Shown piece by piece: positions 57,194-64,000 of a stretch of 64,000 nucleotides of DNA. The stretch spans positions 248,001-312,000 of the forward strand of contig NZ_JODM01000006.1 of assembly GCF_000717995.1 (NCBI RefSeq). Direction: 5' to 3'. The translations under genes and the position numbers were made by a program. The DNA is from Streptomyces violaceorubidus. GTDB lineage: Bacteria; Actinomycetota; Actinomycetes; Streptomycetales; Streptomycetaceae. The first letter of the stretch is position 1. Each line of letters opens with the position of its first letter. Below the pieces are notes generated by a model. It worked only from the letters and a program-made list of their open reading frames with translations. It had not been told where the DNA came from and did no database searches.

Positions 57194-58252
57194 TCAGCGG
57201 GCGGCGCGCAGCGGCTCCCCGACGCTCCTCATGTGCCGCAGGGCCTCGCGGTGCGAGGCCAGCAGCCCCGTCTGGTGGTACGGCACGCCCAGCTCGGCGC
57301 AGTACGCCTCGGTGATGGCCTGGGCCCGGCCGAGGGCGGGGGTCGGCATGCTGGGGAAGAGGTGGTGCTCGATCTGGTAGTTGAGGCCGCCCATGAAAGC
57401 GTCGACCAGCACACCGCCCCGCACGTTGCGGGAGGTCAGGACCTGGCGGCGCAGGAAGTCCAGCCGCATGCCCTCCTCGATCATCGGCATGCCCTTGTGG
57501 TTGGGCGCGAAGACCGAGCCGAGGTAGATCCCGAACAGACCCTGGTGCACGGCGAGGAAGACCAGCGCCTTGCCCGGGGAGAGGACCGTGAACAGGCCGC
57601 CGAAGTACAGCGCGAAGTGGGCGACGAGCAGCGTGCCTTCGAGGACCGGCCGCTTCACGGCCCGGCTGCCCAGCGCCTTGAAGCTGTTGAAGCTCAGGTT
57701 GAGGCCCTCCAGCGTCAGCAGCGGGAAGAACAGGGCCGCCTGGTGCTTGCCGACGAAGCGCGGCAGCCCCCTCGCCCGGCTCGCCTGGCCCCGCGACCAC
57801 ACCAGGATGTCGGGCGAGACGTCCGGGTCCTTCTCCTCGTGGTTGGGGTTCGCGTGGTGGCGGGTGTGCTTGTTCATCCACCAGCCGTAGCTCATGCCGA
57901 GCAGCAGGTCGGCCACCAGCAGGCCGCCCGCCTCACTGGGACGCCGGCGCGAGAAGACCTGCCGGTGGGCGAGGTCGTGGGCCGCGAGTCCCAGCTGGCC
58001 GAAGACGACGGCGAGGGCGACCGCGACGAGCAGCTGGCTCCAGCTGTCCCCCAAGGAGACGAACGCGGCCACCCCGCCGGCGAGCGCCAGGGCGACGGCA
58101 CCGAATCGGACCGTGTAGTACAGGGGGCGGCGCCGGAGCAGACCCGCGTCGGCTATGCGCCGGGAGAGTTCGGAGAAGTCGCTCCCCTTCTCGCGTTCCT
58201 TCTCCCGGGCGGGCATGGGCTGGCTCTCGACGAGCACCGTTGATTCGACCAT
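57194..58252 (-). CDS. Membrane fatty-acid (acyl) desaturase
   Basis: A 352-residue integral-membrane diiron desaturase. Three His boxes are present: HDLAHRQ, HTRHHANPN and QIEHHLFP, with the Gln of the third box typical of front-end or acyl-lipid desaturases. Two pairs of helices flank them. It introduces a double bond into membrane lipids, likely controlling fluidity. The ATG at 58252 has CATACT 7 nt upstream and no ribosome site (leaderless type). It is convergent with uppP and divergent from glsA. Confidence 0.9.
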   Translation of the reverse strand: MVESTVLVESQPMPAREKEREKGSDFSELSRRIADAGLLRRRPLYYTVRFGAVALALAGGVAAFVSLGDSWSQLLVAVALAVVFGQLGLAAHDLAHRQVFSRRRPSEAGGLLVADLLLGMSYGWWMNKHTRHHANPNHEEKDPDVSPDILVWSRGQASRARGLPRFVGKHQAALFFPLLTLEGLNLSFNSFKALGSRAVKRPVLEGTLLVAHFALYFGGLFTVLSPGKALVFLAVHQGLFGIYLGSVFAPNHKGMPMIEEGMRLDFLRRQVLTSRNVRGGVLVDAFMGGLNYQIEHHLFPSMPTPALGRAQAITEAYCAELGVPYHQTGLLASHREALRHMRSVGEPLRAAR

Positions 58253-58386
58253 GTACGTGAGTATGTGAAAGGCGTCCCGCCCGCAGAATGGCGTCCGCCC
58301 CCGGAACGGGGGTGAGGCCAGCACCACCCCGGTGCGGGGGTCCACCACCTCAGGCCTCCCGCCGCCCGGACCGACCCGGAGGGACA

Positions 58387-59319
58387 ATGGCGATCATGAG
58401 CACACCGACGACCTTCCGGCCGGTTCTGGAACGCATCGCCGAGGAGATCGAGCGGACCCCGGGCAGCGGCCGGGCCGCCGACTACATCCCCGCGCTCGCC
58501 GCCCGCGACCCGCGCCGCTTCGGCATGGCCGTCGCCGAACTCGACGGCACGGTCTACGGGGTGGGGGACTGGCGGGAGCCGTTCTCCGCGCAGTCCATCA
58601 CCAAGGTCTTCACCCTCGCGCTCGACCTGGCCCGGGAGGGGGACGAGCTGTGGGAGCACGTGGGCCGCGAGCCTTCCGGCAACCCGTTCAACTCCCTGGT
58701 GCAGTTGGAGTACGAGAACGGCATCCCGCGCAACCCGTTCATCAACGCGGGCGCCCTCGTCGTCACCGACCGGCTGCACACCCGTACCGGCGACGCGGCC
58801 GGCGAACTGCTGGACTTCCTGCGCGCGGAGAGCGGCAACCCGGACCTGGCCCACGACGAGGACGTCGCCGCGTCCGAGGCCGCGCACGGCGACCGGAACG
58901 CCGCGCTGGCGCACTTCATGGCGTCGTACGGGAACATCGACAACCCCGTGCCGGTGCTCCTCGAACAGTACTTCCGCCAGTGCTCCGTCACCGCCTCCTG
59001 CGCCGACCTGGCCCTGGCGACCGGGTTCCTGGCCCGGCACGGCATCCGCGCCGACGGCACCCGGCTGCTCAGCCGCAGCAGGGCCAAGCAGATCAACGCG
59101 GTGATGCTGACCTGCGGGACCTACGACGCGGCCGGCGACTTCGCGCACCGCGTGGGCCTGCCGGGCAAGAGCGGTGTCGGCGGCGGCATCATCGCGGTGG
59201 TGCCTGGCCACTGCACGCTGTGCGTGTGGAGCCCCGGCCTGGACGAGCGGGGCAACTCGGTGGCCGGGGTGGCGGCCCTGGACCGCTTCACGACGCTCAC
59301 GGGACTGTCGGTGTTCTGA
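58387..59319 (+). CDS. glsA: Glutaminase A
   Basis: A 310-residue serine-dependent glutaminase releasing ammonia from glutamine. The beta-lactamase-like fold shows catalytic QSITK (Ser-x-x-Lys, about 67-71), NPFINAGAL with substrate-binding Asn, SGNPDL, YRQC-type YFRQCSV and GVPGKSGVGGGI near the end. The ATG at 58387 lies closely behind GGAGGG; the ATG at 58396 is an alternative. It is transcribed alone towards the carboxypeptidase gene. Confidence 0.95.
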   Translation: MAIMSTPTTFRPVLERIAEEIERTPGSGRAADYIPALAARDPRRFGMAVAELDGTVYGVGDWREPFSAQSITKVFTLALDLAREGDELWEHVGREPSGNPFNSLVQLEYENGIPRNPFINAGALVVTDRLHTRTGDAAGELLDFLRAESGNPDLAHDEDVAASEAAHGDRNAALAHFMASYGNIDNPVPVLLEQYFRQCSVTASCADLALATGFLARHGIRADGTRLLSRSRAKQINAVMLTCGTYDAAGDFAHRVGLPGKSGVGGGIIAVVPGHCTLCVWSPGLDERGNSVAGVAALDRFTTLTGLSVF

Positions 59320-59337
59320 ACGCCCGCGACGCTCCCG

Positions 59338-60513
59338 TCAACTCCCGTCGTCCCGTACGAGCCTGAGCCGCAGGGCGAGCGCCACCACGCCCGCGCCGAG
59401 CCCCGCGACGCCCAGGACGGCCCCGGCCTCCTGCCAGCCCGGACCGTCCTCGGCCGGCTTCGCCGCGGTCGCCGCCGCGGGGAGGGACTGCGGTCCCTGC
59501 CGGGGCCGGACGTGCTCGTGGGCGAGCGAGCCCACCGGGTCGACCTCGCCGGCCGCCTCGAAGCCCCAGTCGAGCAGCGAACGGGCCTCCTCGTACACGG
59601 CGTGGCCGCCGCCCTCCTGCGGGTTCATCACCGTGACGACCAGGGTGCGTCCGTCGCGGCGGGCGGCGGCGATGAGGGTGTTCCCGGCGTTGCTGGTGTA
59701 GCCGTTCTTGACGCCGATCAGCCCCTCGTACGGCTCCACGCCGTCGGCCCCGGTGAGCAGCCGGTTGGTGTTCATGATCCCGTACGAGCTCCCGTCCCGG
59801 CCGGGGAACCTCGCGTCGACCGTGGCGCAGTACCGCGCGAAGTCGGGACGCCGCAGCCCCTCCCGGCCGAAGACGGCCAGGTCGTACGCCGACGAGACCT
59901 GGCCCGGGGCGTCGTACCCGTCGGGCGAGCGGACGTGGGTGTCGAGGGCGCCCAGCGCGCGGGCCTCGGCCTGCATCCGGGCCGCCGTGGCGCTCCAGCC
60001 GCCGGTGAGGGAGGCGAGGACGTGCACGGCGTCGTTCCCGGAGTTGAGGAAGACGCCGTTCCACAGGTCGGAGACGCGGTACGACTGGCCCTCGACGACA
60101 CCGACCAGGCTGCTGCCCGGACCGATGCCGGCCAGGTCCTCGGTGCTGACCTCGTGCCGGATGCCGCCCGGCAGGACGGGCAGCACCGTGAGCGCGAACA
60201 GCGTCTTGAGGGTGCTGGCGGGCGGCAGCCCGCGGTGCGCGTCGTGCGCCGCCAGTACCTCGCCCGTGCCGGCGTCGGCCACGACCCAGGACAGGGCGGA
60301 GACATCGGGGACCCGGGGCGCTCCGGGGTGCGGCCGGACCTGGGTGCCGGGGCGGTGCAGCGCCGACGGCAGCGCCGCCGCGGCACCGCCGGGCGGGCCG
60401 GGGTCCGGCCGCTGCGCACGGGCGGCCGCGGCGGCCGGCACGAGCGTCAGCAGCCCTGCCACGCAGAGCATGCAGGTGGATCGAGCCGCCCGGGATGAGA
60501 ATCCGATAGTCAT
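59338..60513 (-). CDS. D-alanyl-D-alanine carboxypeptidase (penicillin-binding protein 5-like)
   Basis: A 391-residue exported S11 peptidase. Signal peptide 1-34, catalytic ASTLKT (Ser-x-x-Lys about 100), FLNSGNDAVHVLA (S-x-N) and VKNGYTS (K-T-G variant with Asn). A C-terminal helix (about 360-382) ending in RLRLVRDDGS anchors it. It trims the terminal D-Ala of peptidoglycan stems. The ATG at 60513 has TACGTT 6 nt upstream and no ribosome site, pointing to a leaderless mRNA. Confidence 0.9.
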   Translation of the reverse strand: MTIGFSSRAARSTCMLCVAGLLTLVPAAAAARAQRPDPGPPGGAAAALPSALHRPGTQVRPHPGAPRVPDVSALSWVVADAGTGEVLAAHDAHRGLPPASTLKTLFALTVLPVLPGGIRHEVSTEDLAGIGPGSSLVGVVEGQSYRVSDLWNGVFLNSGNDAVHVLASLTGGWSATAARMQAEARALGALDTHVRSPDGYDAPGQVSSAYDLAVFGREGLRRPDFARYCATVDARFPGRDGSSYGIMNTNRLLTGADGVEPYEGLIGVKNGYTSNAGNTLIAAARRDGRTLVVTVMNPQEGGGHAVYEEARSLLDWGFEAAGEVDPVGSLAHEHVRPRQGPQSLPAAATAAKPAEDGPGWQEAGAVLGVAGLGAGVVALALRLRLVRDDGS

Positions 60514-60637
60514 ACCGCAAACGTAGGAACGGGCCCCCGCACCGCCACGCTGACCGGGCCGGGTCGGGCCCACGAGCACCCGAACGCCGTAGCGGTGCCC
60601 CGCGGACGGTGCCCGTCGGCGGCGTCGGCGGAGGGCG

Positions 60638-61777
60638 TCACCCGGCGGGCAGCGTCGGCTGCACCTGCCGCAGGAACGCGGCGTTGTCCGGTGTCCGGCG
60701 CAGCCGCTCCAGCAGGGTCTCCAGGCCGGACTGCCCGTCCCGGGTCCCCAGAGCCCGCCGCAGGCCGCGCACGGCGGTCGTCTCGGCGGCGGAGAGCAGC
60801 AGTTCCTCGCGCCGGGTGCCCGAGCCGATCGGTTCGACGGCCGGGAAGACCCGGCGGGAGGCCAGCTCCCGGCTCAGCCGCAGCTCCATGTTGCCGGTGC
60901 TCTTGAGCTCCTCGAAGTAGAAGTCGTCGGCGCGCGAGCCGGTCTCCACCAGGGCCGTGGCGAGGATGGTGAGGGAGCCGCCCTCCTCCGCCGTGCGCGC
61001 CGCGCCGAAGAAGCGCTTGGGGCCCAGCAGCGCCCCGGCGTCGACGCCGCCGCTGAGCGTGCGGCCGCCGGAGGAGGCGGCGTTGTTGTGCGCCCTGCAC
61101 AGCCGGGTGAGCGAGTCGAGGAGGATGACGACGTCCTCCCCGGCCTCGACGAGCCGCTTGGCCCGCTCGATCACCAGCTCGGCGAGCGCGATGTGCTGCT
61201 TGGCGCTCTGGTCGAAGGTCGAGGCGTACACCTCGCCCCGCACCGAGCGCCGCATGTCGGTGACCTCCTCGGGGCGTTCGTCGAGCAGCACCACCATCAG
61301 CCGGGCCTCGGGGTGGTTGCCCGCCACCGCGGCGGCGATCTGCTGGAGCAGGACGGTCTTGCCGGTCTTCGGCGGAGCCACGATCAGGCCGCGCTGGCCC
61401 TTGCCGACCGGGGCGATCAGATCGCAGACGCGTCCGGTGAGGCCGGCCGCGGGGTGTTCGAGCCGCAGCCGGTCGTGCGGGTGCAGCGGGGTCAGGTCGG
61501 CGAAGTGGCGCCGAGCGCCCCGCCGGTCGGGCGTACGGCCGTTGACGCGGACGACGTCGGTCAGCGTGCGCCGGTCGCCGCACGCCCCCTCGACGAGGTC
61601 GCCCTTGCGCAGCCCGTGGCGACGGATCAGCGCGGAGGAGACCACGGGGTCGGAGGGCTCGGGCCGCAGGCCGGCGCCCCGCAGACGCCCCTTGCCGCCC
61701 GCTTCGATGTCGAGGACACCGCTCGCGATCTCGGCCGGGGACTGCTGCACAGGGGGGTGTTCGAGTGTGGTGGTCAT
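60638..61777 (-). CDS. rho: Short form of transcription termination factor Rho
   Basis: A 379-residue Rho. It lacks both the N-terminal helical Rho_N domain and the long basic insert of the main actinobacterial Rho, starting within the RNA-binding cold-shock-like domain (SGVLDIEAGGKGRLRG). The ATPase motor is intact: Walker A APPKTGKTVLL, Walker B VVILLDSLTRL, R-loop KRFFGAARTAEEGGSL and GSRADDFYFEELKSTGNMEL. Streptomyces have a full-length Rho elsewhere, so this is probably a second, specialised helicase. ATG at 61777 behind AAGGAC with long 5' leader. Confidence 0.9.
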   Translation of the reverse strand: MTTTLEHPPVQQSPAEIASGVLDIEAGGKGRLRGAGLRPEPSDPVVSSALIRRHGLRKGDLVEGACGDRRTLTDVVRVNGRTPDRRGARRHFADLTPLHPHDRLRLEHPAAGLTGRVCDLIAPVGKGQRGLIVAPPKTGKTVLLQQIAAAVAGNHPEARLMVVLLDERPEEVTDMRRSVRGEVYASTFDQSAKQHIALAELVIERAKRLVEAGEDVVILLDSLTRLCRAHNNAASSGGRTLSGGVDAGALLGPKRFFGAARTAEEGGSLTILATALVETGSRADDFYFEELKSTGNMELRLSRELASRRVFPAVEPIGSGTRREELLLSAAETTAVRGLRRALGTRDGQSGLETLLERLRRTPDNAAFLRQVQPTLPAG

Positions 61778-62136
61778 GGTGGTCGGTCCTTTCGAGGACA
61801 CGGGCATGGGACATGCGGAAGGAAGGGGGAGCCGCGCGAGGGGTCGGAGGACACGCCTCCGGACGGCGGGAACAGCACCTCGGACACGGCAGGGGAAACC
61901 TCTGCTCACGAGGTCGTGCTGAGAAGTGGACGCGCCGGTCGCACCAGGAGGGGCGGATTCGGCGAATCGAAGGGAACTGGCACCGGCGCCCCGATAGGCG
62001 GGGCGTACACAAGCGCTGACCACACCCTACCACGGGACGGTGCGCCGTGGGTGGGGGCGGGACGGGTGACGTCCCGCCCCCACGTGACGCGGCCGGTGCG
62101 GGGGCTGTTCCGTCTTCCGCGATGTGCCGGACGGGC
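61778..62136 (-). promoter_or_regulatory. Long leader region of the short rho gene
   Basis: No gene is supported in these 359 bp. TAGGGT on the minus strand (62029-62024) is a possible -10, giving a leader of about 240 nt. A small hairpin GCCCCG-N5-CGGGGC sits at 61988-62004. The leader is rich in C on the minus strand, which would suit rut-like Rho loading, and rho genes are commonly autoregulated in their leader. No good -35 was found. Confidence 0.35.
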
Positions 62137-62547
62137 TCAGCCGGCCGAACTCGCCCGAGTCTCCCGGGCCTCCTCCGCGATCCGCTCGAACTGCGCGGCC
62201 ATGGCCGCCTGGAGGGCCTGCGCGCCCAACAGCGGGCGCACCATCACCGTCAGTTCGTCGATGCGGCCGGACGCGTCGAGGTGCAGGAAGTCGCAGCCGC
62301 TGATCTCGCGGTCGCCCACCCGCGCCGCGAAGACCAGCGCGTGGTCGCGGCCGTCCGCTCCGTCGATGACGCGTTCGTAGCGGAAGTCCTCGAAGACGCG
62401 CTCGACGGCGCGCAGGATCGCCGCCGTGATCGCCTTGCCGCGGTAGGGCTTGAAGACGACGGGGCTGGAGAACACCACGTCGTCGGCCAGCAGTGCTTCG
62501 ACGGCGTCCATGTCGTGTGCCTCGACCGCCGCGCGGAATGCCCGCAT
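62137..62547 (-). CDS. NTF2-like (SnoaL-like) family protein
   Basis: A 136-residue protein of the NTF2/SnoaL cone fold: FRAAVEAHDMDAVEALLADDVVFSSP, KPYRGKAITAAILRAVERVF, then DGRDHALVFAARVGDREISGCDFLHLDASGRIDELTVMVRP (positions about 65-105). Catalytic identity is unknown. The ATG at 62547 follows GGAG at 5 nt. It is divergent from the PadR gene and probably its target. Confidence 0.85.
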   Translation of the reverse strand: MRAFRAAVEAHDMDAVEALLADDVVFSSPVVFKPYRGKAITAAILRAVERVFEDFRYERVIDGADGRDHALVFAARVGDREISGCDFLHLDASGRIDELTVMVRPLLGAQALQAAMAAQFERIAEEARETRASSAG

Positions 62548-62568
62548 CGCCACTCCTTCATACAGAAG

Positions 62569-62599
62569 CTACTGAACTATTTGAATAGGTGTGAAGTAG
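62569..62599. promoter_or_regulatory. Inverted repeat between the NTF2-like and PadR genes
   Basis: CTACTG (62569-62574) and GAAGTAG (62593-62599) flank a smaller near-palindrome AACTATT-TG-AATAGGT (62575-62590), the only AT-rich patch in the area. It lies in the 89-bp divergent gap and is a likely PadR operator. Confidence 0.45.
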
Positions 62600-62636
62600 A
62601 GTAGTCGTCGTGGTCCGCGCTTGCTAGCGTGTCGAC

Positions 62637-63224
62637 ATGTCTCTCAAGTACGCCGTCCTGGCCGCCCTGCTGGAGGGTGAGGCCTCGGGCTACGAGCTGT
62701 CCAAGGTGTTCGACGTGTCGCTCGCCAACTTCTGGCCCGCCACGCCGCAGCAGCTCTACCGGGAGCTGGAGCGCCTCGCGGGCGACGGACTCATCGAAGC
62801 CCGGACCGTGCCGCAGGAACGCAGGCCCACCAAGCGGCTGTTCTCGCTCACCGAAGCGGGCCGGGAGCAACTGGGCGACTTCGCCGCCGAGCCGACCCGG
62901 CGGCCCACCGCCGTCCGGGACGAGTTCCTGATCAAGATGCAGGCCATGGACGGCGTCGACCCGGCGGCGGTCCGCGCGCTGGTCGAGGAGCGCAGGGCCT
63001 GGGCGCTGGGCAAGCTCGCCCGCTACGAGCGGGTGCGCGAGCGCCTCCTGGACGGCCGCACCGAGCAGGAGCACCTCCGGGAGGCCGACCGGGTCGGGCC
63101 CTACCTCACCCTGGCCGCCGGGATCGCCTTCGAGCGGGAGAACGCCCGCTGGTGCGAGCACGTGCTCACCGTGCTCGACGGACGCCGCACTCCCGCGGGG
63201 CCCGCCGGACAGCCCCTAGGCTGA
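62637..63224 (+). CDS. PadR-family transcriptional regulator
   Basis: A 195-residue regulator: PadR winged helix (SLKYAVLAALLEGEASGYEL, LYRELERLAGDGLIEARTV and KRLFSLTEAG) and a C-terminal Vir-type coiled region (about 110-180). It should bind the divergent gap and control itself and the NTF2-like gene. TAGCGT lies exactly 6 nt before the ATG and there is no ribosome site (leaderless type). Confidence 0.92.
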   Translation: MSLKYAVLAALLEGEASGYELSKVFDVSLANFWPATPQQLYRELERLAGDGLIEARTVPQERRPTKRLFSLTEAGREQLGDFAAEPTRRPTAVRDEFLIKMQAMDGVDPAAVRALVEERRAWALGKLARYERVRERLLDGRTEQEHLREADRVGPYLTLAAGIAFERENARWCEHVLTVLDGRRTPAGPAGQPLG

Positions 63225-63228
63225 CCGG

Positions 63229-63996
63229 ATGTTCAGCCCCGAAGGCCCCACCCTGCGCGAACTCGCCGTCCAGGCACTGTCGTCGGTCGAGCGCGGCTAC
63301 GACCTGCTCGCCCCGAAGTTCGACCACACCCCGTACCGCACGCCGGAGCGGGTGCTGGACGCCGTGGCCGGCGCGCTGGAACCGCTGGGCCCCTTCACCG
63401 CCGGGCTCGACCTGTGCTGCGGCACCGGCGCGGGCCTGGACGTGCTGGCCCGGGTGTGCCGGGAGCGCGTGACCGGGGTGGACTTCAGCGCGGGGATGCT
63501 GGAGGTCGCCCGGCGGCGTCGCGCCGTGCCCGCGGGGCCGGCGGTCTCCTGGGTGCGCGCGGACGCCCGCGCCCTGCCGTTCGGCCCCGCCTTCGACCTC
63601 GTGGTGAGCTTCGGGGCGTTCGGACACTTCCTGCCGCGCGAACTGCCGGGCCTGTTCGGCCAGGTGCGTTCCGTGCTGCGGCCGGACGGCTGCTTCGCCT
63701 TCCCCGTCGCCGCCCCGCCACGGCCCGGCTCCCCGGGGTACTGGACGCTGCTCGGCTTCGACGCGGCGATGCGGGTGCGCAACGCGCTGTGGCGGCCGCC
63801 GTTCGTCATGTACTACCGGACGTTCCGGCTCGGGGACGTGGGCCGCGCGCTGGCGGGGGCCGGTTTCCGGGCGGACCTGCACGCCCTGCCGGAGTTCGGA
63901 CGCCGCCCCGACGGCAGCCCGCGGGTCCGGCTGGTCGTGGCCCGGCGCCTCGCGCGGCCGCCGGGTCAGCCGGCCGCCGGCAGGGTGAACTCGTAG
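63229..63996 (+). CDS. Class I SAM-dependent methyltransferase
   Basis: A 255-residue methyltransferase: motif I GLDLCCGTGAGLDVLA (about 61-76), acidic VDFSAGML, VRADARALPFG and LRPDGCFAFPV. The C-terminal half with PPFVMYYRTFRLGDV is typical of small-molecule methyltransferases; the substrate is unknown. TAGGCT lies 6 nt before the ATG, inside the end of the PadR gene, so it may be both co-transcribed and separately started. Starts 4 bp after the PadR stop. Confidence 0.85.
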   Translation: MFSPEGPTLRELAVQALSSVERGYDLLAPKFDHTPYRTPERVLDAVAGALEPLGPFTAGLDLCCGTGAGLDVLARVCRERVTGVDFSAGMLEVARRRRAVPAGPAVSWVRADARALPFGPAFDLVVSFGAFGHFLPRELPGLFGQVRSVLRPDGCFAFPVAAPPRPGSPGYWTLLGFDAAMRVRNALWRPPFVMYYRTFRLGDVGRALAGAGFRADLHALPEFGRRPDGSPRVRLVVARRLARPPGQPAAGRVNS

Positions 63997-64000
63997 ACAA
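63966..64000 (-). CDS. C-terminal end of a gene on the minus strand
   Basis: The last visible codons read VYEFTLPAAG then stop (63968-63966), overlapping the end of the methyltransferase gene. Ending like this (FTLPA) is common in sensor histidine kinases, but ten residues are too few for a firm call. Confidence 0.35.
   Translation of the reverse strand, partial: VYEFTLPAAG

Overview
This window is high-GC actinobacterial chromosome, almost certainly Streptomyces. The signs are the strong third-position G/C bias, many GTG starts, and typical families: a litRSQ/crt carotenoid locus, a bxl xylo-oligosaccharide locus, DUF6643 and Rv1733c-type proteins, and PucR regulators. No tRNA, rRNA, CRISPR array, insertion sequence or prophage was seen. 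Gene spacing is tight and both strands are used throughout.

Layout. 1-13 kb holds the end of a cysteine-synthase-family gene, a SRPBCC protein, a DeoR regulator, a polytopic membrane protein with split hydrolase motifs, a beta-helix/AAA+ fusion, an Rv1733c-like protein, a MOSC protein, a DUF6643 protein, a two-domain TerD/TerA protein, an HpnB-type glycosyltransferase and an Asp/Glu racemase. 13-20 kb holds a small membrane protein, apolipoprotein N-acyltransferase, a NUDIX hydrolase and a probable hydroxybutyrate locus (dehydrogenase, GAF/PucR activator, MHS-type transporter). 20-34 kb is a light-inducible isorenieratene locus: litS and litR are divergent, litQ follows litR, crtYTU faces crtEIBV convergently, and a CPD photolyase lies upstream of crtE with a decayed second photolyase/cryptochrome gene between them. 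34-36 kb is a Ser/Thr kinase.

36-43 kb is a bxlR-bxlEFG-bxlA locus for uptake and cleavage of xylo-oligosaccharides, with a LacI-type operator directly in front of bxlE. 43-46 kb has a DHFR-like protein, an N-terminally short PucR regulator and argG with arginine-box-like sequence in an apparently leaderless promoter. 46-52 kb has a secreted multidomain GH87 alpha-1,3-glucanase and a frameshifted PI-PLC-like membrane protein. 52-64 kb has an N-terminally extended GAPDH, an SseB-like protein, MarR and ArsR regulators, a crcB-DUF190-crcB fluoride operon behind a probable fluoride riboswitch, uppP, a fatty-acid desaturase, glutaminase, a D-Ala-D-Ala carboxypeptidase, a short second Rho, an NTF2-like protein, a PadR regulator, a methyltransferase and the last codons of a gene on the minus strand.

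How the genes work together. In the dark, B12-bound LitR would repress the litR/litS intergenic region. In light, LitS would drive the crt genes and probably photolyase, giving isorenieratene and DNA repair together. BxlR would release bxlEFGA when xylo-oligosaccharides are present. A recurring feature is a TANNNT hexamer exactly 6-7 nt before the start codon, which suggests many leaderless mRNAs and was used to choose several starts.
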